DNA from: Eleginops maclovinus
Taxonomy: Eukaryota; Chordata; Actinopteri; Perciformes; Eleginopidae
Length of the DNA stretch: 64,000 nucleotides
Assembly (NCBI RefSeq): GCF_036324505.1
Contig: NC_086368.1
Location: 20,128,878-20,192,877 of the forward strand
Reading direction: 5' to 3'
Of this stretch, positions 54,840 to 64,000 are shown piece after piece. The position numbers and the translations under genes are program-made. The notes beneath the pieces are model-generated. The model worked only from the letters and a program-made list of their open reading frames with translations. It was not told where the DNA came from and searched no databases. Positions within the stretch are counted from its first letter, which is position 1; each line of letters starts with the position of its first letter.

Positions 54840-54840
<1 letters not shown>

Positions 54841-54935
<95 letters not shown>
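54841..54935. repeat. (CA)n microsatellite, about 47 units
   Basis: Uninterrupted CA run, 640 bp after the foxp4 exon. Confidence 0.99.
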
Positions 54936-54937
<2 letters not shown>

Positions 54938-55307
54938 AACACAGAACACAAATGGAATTTCCAAACTTCCTGGAACTTCTTGGATGAAATTTGCCATTTT
55001 AAGTTCTCATTTCCCAAAAATTCTCATAACGATGATTGCAGCCCAATTGTCCCGAGCCTTAACACACAAACACACAAATAAGAGCTCAATATGAAATGTT
55101 TTTCTCATCCAAATGTCTCCACATTAGTCATTTGTCCATAACCACAAAAGAATGTCTGCAGAGTGTTGTCATCCAATGACGGAAACTCACTGATTCATAT
55201 TTTTCATCTGCCATTTGCTGCAAATGATGAAAAGATTAGGATGGAAGAAATTCTCCTAGTTACTGCATTTTCTGGCTGTATAAGCAAGTCTGCAATATGT
55301 ATCACTC

Positions 55308-55463
<156 letters not shown>

Positions 55464-55837
55464 TCAGTGCGAGACTGTGTCCGCCCATCACAGAGATTCA
55501 GTGATGTGAGTTCTGGGCTCTCTGACACCAGCTGAGTTTCCGGTTGAGAAAACCCAGGGGAAAAAAATCAGGGTTTCCTCCCTGCTGCTAAAATTATGCC
55601 CTCTAATTATAATGATGGAGCCTTAGGTGAATGAAGAACACTCAAGGCCCTTCACTCCTGTCCTGCTCTCCCTCCTCCTTCCCCTGACTGCATCCTCACC
55701 CTGCTTCCTCAGCAACCTTCATCCGAGGACACACACACACACAGCCACGCACAAATGCACATACATAAACACTAAACCTGTAGCTCATACAAAGCAGGTC
55801 TTTATTCTCTCGGACGTGTCTCTGCTCTCTATGTTTT

Positions 55838-55843
<6 letters not shown>

Positions 55844-55879
<36 letters not shown>
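55844..55879. repeat. (TG)18 tract
   Basis: Uninterrupted TG run ending in CACGC. Confidence 0.98.
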
Positions 55880-55880
<1 letters not shown>

Positions 55881-57226
55881 ACGCTGGTATTTCCTCTCTT
55901 GAGCGGGCTACCAACCACAAACATACCTCCCTCTCTCTTTCCATCTTTTTCTCTTCCTCTCCCTCACTGTACTTCTTTTTGCTTCTATGTGCTGCGGACC
56001 ATGAAAGACAAGCACAACCTTTCCTCCAGATCCCAGCCCTCACCTCTCTAAAAAATGTTACATCCACATATAATGTAGCAGTAAATACACAGCAATTTAT
56101 TGTAGCAATTCTGTATTTAGAGCTTTCTGTTCAGCTCAATTTGAGCAGATTGAAAAGATTAGAGTTGTCATGAGGCATAGGTGTGTCCTTCCTGTACTAT
56201 GGATGTTTTTTTCTGGAACTGTTTTACTTTCTGCCACTACAGTCTTTTCCCAGTTTATGGCTGTTTTACTGTACAGTTGAGTGGTACGTCAGTTTATAAT
56301 AAAAAGCTAGAATTTATGAATGTATGAGTATAATCTTCAGAAACCTTTATTTTCTTCTTTTACATTTCCATGTTGGGTAGTTACTGTATAATTTTCTGTG
56401 TGTCCCCGCCACCTCTCTTCAGAATGACCAGCCTTTAGTAGCATCATACACCTCTGCCTCACCCGCACCTCACCCACTGGATAAAATGGGAGTTCTGTGC
56501 CAGTGAGCACTGTTGGCTGCTCTGATATCAAAACCAGCAGATTTTCTTTATTTATTCATCTATTTTTCTCATTCTTGCTTGGTTTTTAGTGTCCATTCAC
56601 ATCATTTAGAACTATCCACTTAAAGTGAAAAAGTATTGTGTTACATGTCCAATTGTAAATTCATATTTTATCATTTCTATTATAATATATGTTTACCGAC
56701 CACTTCAAGTTTGAGACGTTTTTTTTGCTTTTTCCCCCTAGTTATTGTACTAAAAACTAATAACTTTTTTTTATCCCTTATTCCATCACAAGACAAGTCG
56801 TGCTAGGTGGCCATGGAGGCTGTATTTTTTTAAGCTTGTGCCCACTAAAATCAATATTTTCTGACACGGACAGCCTCTATACTGACCCTGGTCACCTGAC
56901 TAAATTGTATAAGAAACTGCTCTCTAGCTTCAACCTTAAAGATATACCTCCTCCTCCTTCTCTTCTTGTTCATTTCTACTCCACGCTTGAGTCTCTCACC
57001 TGAAGGTGTACTGCAGACTAGTGTTGGTGCTTAAACACCATGCCAGTGCGCACTGGAGCAAAAAAGACACACACACAGAACTCCTGACAGCGCGGTCTTG
57101 TCAGAACACAAAGCCGTCTTTCCTTGGGCCCCTTGGGAACCTGAGAGAAATCACAGCCATCAAACCACATCCACTTGCCCCTCTCTGTTTTCTGTTTCCA
57201 TCTTCTTCGTTTTTTGTGTATTTCTC

Positions 57227-57766
<540 letters not shown>

Positions 57767-58292
57767 GAAGGTCACAGTTAGGTGGTCAGCGGACATATGG
57801 GGAAGTGGGTGTCCGGAGAATAGGTGTTGGGGATATGGGACATAAAGCCGGAGGGAACAGAGGTAAAAGGAGGGGCAACGAGTCAGCATACTGGTTGGGT
57901 GGGTGGGGGGGTCGGGGGGCATTGGTGGGCTAGAGAGGAGGAATAGAGGGATGAGGGAGGGGTGTAACGCTGAGACGTGTCAGAAAAGGGCGCCTGGGCC
58001 TCCCTGTGGAATGTTGCCTGTCTGCCTCCCCAGAAAGAACAGAGCAGGAGAGAGGGAAGAAAGGGAAGAGGGGGCGAAGACCAGTTCTGCCCCATCATTG
58101 AGGGGAGAGGGAAGGGAGGGAGGGAAAACAAAGCGCGGAGTAATAAGGCGACGGGAGGAAGGAGAGGTGGAAAAGTGAGAGTGCAATGGAGAGTGTATGG
58201 CACTTTGTTGAGGTGCTGGGCACGGGTGTAGACATGAAATGATGCATAGCAGAGGAGAAATGTAAGCAGGATAAATCCTAACAAACCTCAAA

Positions 58293-58345
58293 GTGTGTGT
58301 GTGTGTGTGTTCGTGTGTGTGTGTGTGTGTGTGTTCGTGTGTGAG
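58293..58345. repeat. (GT)n microsatellite with TCGTG interruptions
   Basis: Three GT runs separated by two TTCGTG variants. Confidence 0.97.
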
Positions 58346-59199
58346 GCTGGGTGGAGGGTGCTCTGACGAGAACCAGGTGTCTTCAATTCTTTTCTTTTCT
58401 TTACCTCTCTCATCCCCCCTGACTTTATTTTTTTTGCAAATGTGAGTCCGCACTGAGCTCCACCACTTCCCCCCTGTCCCTCCTTTCTCACCCATTTCAT
58501 GTCTCCACCTTTTCCCTTGCCATCAATGAATCGCTTCTGGTGTTCCAGCAGCTACAGTAGTTGCGGCCTGTGATGTCAAGAAGAGAGGTGGGGGAAGAAG
58601 GAGGGAGAAAAAGGGGGAGACAAAGACAAAAAGGTGCCGTTTCCTCTCAGGAGTGCGGTCCATCGGTCAGCTTAAACAGCTAGGGAGAGATTTTTCTTTC
58701 TTTCTCTCAATTTTTTTTTTTTACCATAACCCACTCCTACAAGTTCATATAAAGTGAGATTTCTGTAGCAGCGGCCTTCCTTCCCCAAGGGTTTGAATGG
58801 AGCAGTTGCAGAGAAAAAGGCAGTTTTAAAAATTGGTTTGGAGCTTCGATCCTCACTCCCATTTGTCATAATCTATTTTTCTCTCTCAAATGCACACACA
58901 CATAATGGCAATCATTGTTTCTCTCCCCCTCTCATATACACACAGGCAGTTACATACATGCACAGAGCTGATGTGAGTTAATGAACGGTGTAATTAAGGA
59001 GCCACAGTGATGACTGGAGATCAGGGGGAACTGATACAGATCTCCGATATACACAAACACTGATGAAAGATAGCCGTTTTTTTGTGTGTGCACACATGTG
59101 CAAAAGCGTGCAGTTGGGTTTGATGGCGGGAGTGCTCTGCGGACAGATGTGTGAGATTGCTTTGCGCATTAACAGACGATGAGAGATGCTGGATAATTC

Positions 59200-59405
59200 A
59201 GATAACATATGGCTTCCAGTTAGATTGGCTAGACTCTGTAATTATGGCCCGTATGGAGGGAGTTGGGGAGGTTTTTGAGACGCATGCGATTCTATAGCCC
59301 CGGCTGCTCGGCCATTGCTGAATTATGGGAGGTGAATTTTGGTCACTGGGACAGTTATGTCCTGTTTGACCTCCAGCTCTCCACCAGAGTTCACTTTCAG
59401 GTCAG
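59200..59405. promoter_or_regulatory. Candidate conserved element in intron 2
   Basis: Complex sequence with TAGATTGGCTAGA, CTGTAATTATGGCCCG, GCTGAATTATGGG and two AGG/CCTGACC-type half sites. Composition-based guess. Confidence 0.2.
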
Positions 59406-61972
59406 GAGTGCAGAGGAGAGTGAGGTGAAGGGTTGGCTATAAGAGAGGAGGAAAAGGTGAAAGCAAAACAATTCAGACTAATTTGTCAGCGCAGTGGGAT
59501 TGAATTTAATTACATTATGTTCATGCATCTGCATGACATGTGTGCCTGCGTGTCATTTTCCTGTCTGTATGTCCATCTGCATGTGTGTGTGTGTGTGTGT
59601 GTCTGTGTCGGTAGTGTGTGCGGGCCAGTAAATCAGTGCCAGGCCTCTCTCTGAGTGCTGTCACCTCCTAAAAGCTTTCCCTTGGTCTGGGCCAGGCCTT
59701 CCTCTTTATGTCCGAGGTCAGTGTAGTTCGCAGGTCACCAAAGGTCATGCTGAGACAGAGGAGGGGCCAGTTGGGTTGCCTAGCATTACAGAACACCCAT
59801 TGCTGTAACCGCGGCAATACAAAGAAACCTATAGAACACCAACTTCCTCTAGGAGTCTTAACAGCACCAGCAGGTCCCTTTATCCATCTTCTTTGACTTT
59901 CACTTCACTTTTTGTTTGTGCTGATGATCTCTCTTCATATGAATCTGCTCATAGTCATTGTTAAAAACTATTACAGAGTACTACATGTTGAGTCTATAGA
60001 TTTTGGGGAATCTTTTTTTCCATAAATTGGCTTGTGCACTTTAACATATACAAGTTTGTATTCCTGCACTCCACACTGCCACAAACACACCTGTAAATGT
60101 CATGGTAAGAACTGTGTTGTTCATGACTCACATTCCTCATATTTACTTGGTTAATACCTAATTCGCAGATGAGATGTTGTATTTAGTAACATTTATGAAC
60201 AAACATATATTTTTTCCAGCCATGCTGTTTTTAGAATCAACCAAGTGTGACTATTGTAGTATCACTATTGATGTAATTTCAGTTCCCTTCTTTTATATTT
60301 GCTGTTAGGCCACCACATACACATTCAAACTCTAATGAAAGAGAAATGTGATTGACATTATGGCGTTTTCTGAAATAATAGCTAACAAGTATGTCACACT
60401 GAATTGAGGGAAACTGTAAAATCTACATTATAATAAAGGTTATTGCCTGAGGGCCTCTGAAGAACCATGCTACAAGGCTACAAGTCTTCTGGATAAAAAG
60501 AAGACGGACAGTAGACATGGTCCACTAGGCCAGATCAGCCGGCATGGACACAGTCACGGTTGGTTGACCCAACCAGCGAGAGGCTGAGAGACAAGAATAG
60601 ACATATACCGGCAAAAGGAGGATGTGTGTGTGTGTGTGTGTTTGTGTGTGTCTTCTCTGTGTTATGGAGACTGAGTAATACACAGATCTCCGGGCACCTG
60701 AAGGGGTTAGGTTGGGTTTGGTTGCCATGGGAGTGTTTGAAAGCACTTAACCCTGGGCAGGCCTTGCTGTGCTGGCAGGTAAATAACACACACATGTACA
60801 CACACATGAGCAGGGACAGATACTCTTCACGGACAAGTTCCTAAGGGTGAAAAAGTTGATTGTTGACTCTCACCCTTCAGAAGGGATCGCCATGGTGACT
60901 GAGGCCTTTTTAAGAGGTCATAGGTCAGCAAGCAAAGCTGCATGACCTCATTACTGGTGCTGGTCAGTGACACTGTGGTGTGACTGTGTGTGGATCCCTG
61001 TTCACATTGGTCTTCAGCGTTCTCAATCAAAAAGCAACAGCTGTAATTGGTTTTAATTGAAGTGGGCTCAGATGCAGTGTTTCAGAGTTCACTAGGGGCA
61101 AGGCACTCAAATAAAGAGAGCATTAGTTTACAACCCCCACCCACAGGCTGAAAAATGCTCATATCTTGGTCCCATAGTGTCCTCTCTTTTCTTTAAGGTC
61201 TGTACTCCTTTATTCCCCCACTCCGTACTCACAAAAAGTGATGGACACCGAGAGGGGGAGCGGGGAAAGTAAGGAGTAAAGACAAAATGTGCAACGCTTA
61301 CAAGGCTGCTTGGCAAGTAGTTACCCTGGAAACAGTCGAGAGCCCGGCGGTGCACACAATGAACGCACACATATACACACCACGCACACAATAGCTGCAG
61401 AGGCCTAAAGTGTTGCTAATTAGCTAGTCCGCGCTGGTTCTTTGTGAGAGCCATTTTAAAGAGAGATTAGAGTCAACAGGGAGGAGGAGAGGAATGTAGC
61501 TCTTCTCTCGCTTTGCTTTCTTCTTGAGCTCTGGGACAGTGTGTGACGGCCTTTTTTTCCCACCTGACAGACAGTATGAATTTGTGTATTTGTCAGTTAA
61601 GTTTTCCTTAAAAAAACATCTTTAAACAAAAGTGCACTGAGATGTGGAAAGGAATCAGTTGGGCCTCTAATTAAAACAATTATAAAAACACAAATCAGTA
61701 AACTCTCCCAAATATTTTAATATATAAAAACTTCATTAGAAACTTGCCCGTCACTAAACTATATGAAATGAGTCTGTTATAAATGCTGCTTTCAATGAGT
61801 GCTCATTCAAGGACAGATTTCCCCCCCCAAAAATCTGTTTTGTATAACAGTTTACACAGTTTTCATTGCTTTATAATTAGTACAAGACAGGTTATCCCAC
61901 ATTTTAACTCTATTATGTGAACCAATTATTAGAAGCTACAATGGAGAAAAAAAGAAGTGTACAGAAGGTCAA

Positions 61973-61973
<1 letters not shown>

Positions 61974-62003
<30 letters not shown>
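61974..62003. repeat. (AAT)n trinucleotide tract, about 10 units
   Basis: Uninterrupted AAT run in AT-rich sequence. Confidence 0.97.
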
Positions 62004-62327
62004 TCTATTTTTTAAATGAAAAGTAGCAATGTTTTTTATTATGTACTTCAAATAAGTGGTTGAGGTTAATTAAATAGGTTTAGAATTGCAACACTTCTTA
62101 ATTTTCTTTCTACTTGGATTCATAGCAGTTTTTCTAGCAGAGTAAACACTTTCTCAAATGTTTGAAAGGAAGTGAAAAAATAATAAAAGTGAGTCCAATA
62201 TGCCTAGGTCAGCAAAATTAGTTTAAAATGAAAAGGAATTGTTTGGGGTTTTGAGGTATTGTAAATAACAAAATGTGCCTTTTCACATCTGGTTGTATTG
62301 AGCCTTTTACTGAATCACACAGTCCAA

Positions 62328-62368
62328 CGCACGCACACGCACACACACACACACACGCGCGCGCACAC
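62328..62368. repeat. (CA)n with CGCGCGCG block
   Basis: A CGCACGCACACGC lead, a CA run, then CGCGCGCGCACAC. Alternating purine-pyrimidine throughout. Confidence 0.97.
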
Positions 62369-62474
62369 TTCCCCATTTCCCCTTTCTGCTTGTCATTTGG
62401 GGAAGTTTAAGATTTTGTTCTTGTTTAGAGGTTATGGTACAGCAGCCAATCTTTGTTGTTCCTGCCCACTTCCG

Positions 62475-62616
<142 letters not shown>

Positions 62617-63187
62617 TAAGGGTGGGTGCTAGGGTGGGTCCATCTCCATCTCCGCAGCCACAACCAGGTGTAAAAACCCTCTGAACCAAAGACATGAAAG
62701 AAAGTTTAATTTCCATCCAAGCGGGCAGGAAGGCTAATACTTTTACAGGCCACTGACTAGGAGTGTGTTTTTCTGTTTAAGCAATAGGCGTCTGTGTGTG
62801 TACATTCGTCTTCATGTGTGTATGCGTGTGCACATGGCAGACAGTCTCTGTTTGTGTATGTATGTGTTTTCCCTCTGTCTCCTGAGCTGAGTCTTGGCAG
62901 TGTCTTGCATGTGTTATTAGTTTGATTTTTTTTTGATTTTTTTAGGGATATTAATAATAACAGTTAAACGGTTTCCATATGTGAGGCCTGGTTGCCAGGC
63001 TAGTGCTATCCCCATCATGGGCTGGTTTCGCAAAGTCTAGCCTCTCAGGAGTTACTCTCATTGGGCAGGAGAAGCAGTTAAAGCTCTGGAAGTCACACAA
63101 ACACTTAAATGTTCCCACCTTCCCAAAAGCATGAGCAAACTACTTAACTGTCCTACCTTATTCAAGATAAGAGCTAAATATCATAAC

Positions 63188-63371
<184 letters not shown>

Positions 63372-64000
63372 AGTGTTTTCCGTTATGGGCTGGGTCTGTC
63401 TGGAGTGAGACCTTTCTCTCTTGCCAAACGAGCTGTGTTGAAAACCGCAGGGAAACTGCATATGTGTATATAATATATGACGTGTATTTGTGTGTGTGCA
63501 TGTGTGTGTGTGGAAGGAAACTGCTGTAGAGCTATTTGCCATCAATTAGCCGCCTGGACCGAGATGAGGCCTACAGTACAGAGGGAGCTGCTTTTATATT
63601 CTCAGGAAGGGAGTTCCTTTCTCTTTCTGTTCCTGCTCAACTCATCATTATCTTTAATTGTCTCTTTATGCCCTTTTCCCTTCACTTAACACAGAAAAGC
63701 TGACAACATCTCCTTAGGAGAAGAGGTATATTTCTGTGTGTGTGTGTTCAAGATGTGTGCGTATGATGATGAATTGTGTAATGATATAAAGCAGCCCTGG
63801 GTATTCAGTCAGCTCCTTTTTATGACTGCGCGTATACCCCTGTGAATCAATAGAAACATTAGATGAGTGTACGGACATAGTTGAAGGGGAGAGGTTTTCT
63901 CGTTTTACGAAACAGTTTAGAACTGAAGAGAACCATCTGGAAAACGGCAGGGTCCCCAACGTTTAGAACAGGTCCCTTTTGTGAAAAATAGGATGTGAAA

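Overview
The window is almost entirely non-coding vertebrate DNA. It most likely comes from a teleost fish. It is AT-rich with few CpGs outside one island. About 24 (CA/TG)n tracts of 40 bp or more cover roughly 2.5 kb (about 4%), and there is a 540-bp (GATA)n array and fragments that resemble old fish DNA transposons. The only coding segment I can defend is one exon on the + strand at 54030-54200. It encodes 57 residues that match the start of the forkhead factor FOXP4: it begins [11 protein letters not shown], has a QNGV block, and ends in an LLHLQQQQ polyglutamine start. The exon has a clean acceptor and a phase-0 donor. The next FOXP4 exon (zinc finger, leucine zipper and forkhead domains lie further on) was not found before the window ends.

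Layout. Positions 1-20.6 kb are upstream of the gene as I read it. They hold a transposon-like terminus (about 250-415), several CA microsatellites, a (TA)n tract, and three diverged copies of one fish repeat family at 10.3, 11.3 and 16.6 kb. A CpG-rich block at 20.93-21.56 kb looks like a promoter and is the best candidate for the foxp4 promoter plus a non-coding first exon. From there to 54.02 kb would be a first intron of about 32 kb. It is microsatellite-rich, with eight long CA/TG tracts between 39.5 and 44.7 kb. It also holds several patches dense in TAAT/ATTA or CCAAT motifs that look like developmental enhancers. The coding exon follows, and 54.2-64 kb is the start of the next intron, with more CA/TG tracts and the GATA array.

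Limits. Linking the CpG island to foxp4 is inference: no transcript can be seen here. The enhancer calls rest on base composition and motif density by eye, not on alignment. Nearly all long open frames in the window are translations of CA/TG or GATA repeats. I found no convincing tRNA, rRNA, CRISPR array, intact transposon or second gene. I do not see a new biological system; the most interesting material is cis-regulatory and repeat structure around a developmental transcription factor gene.
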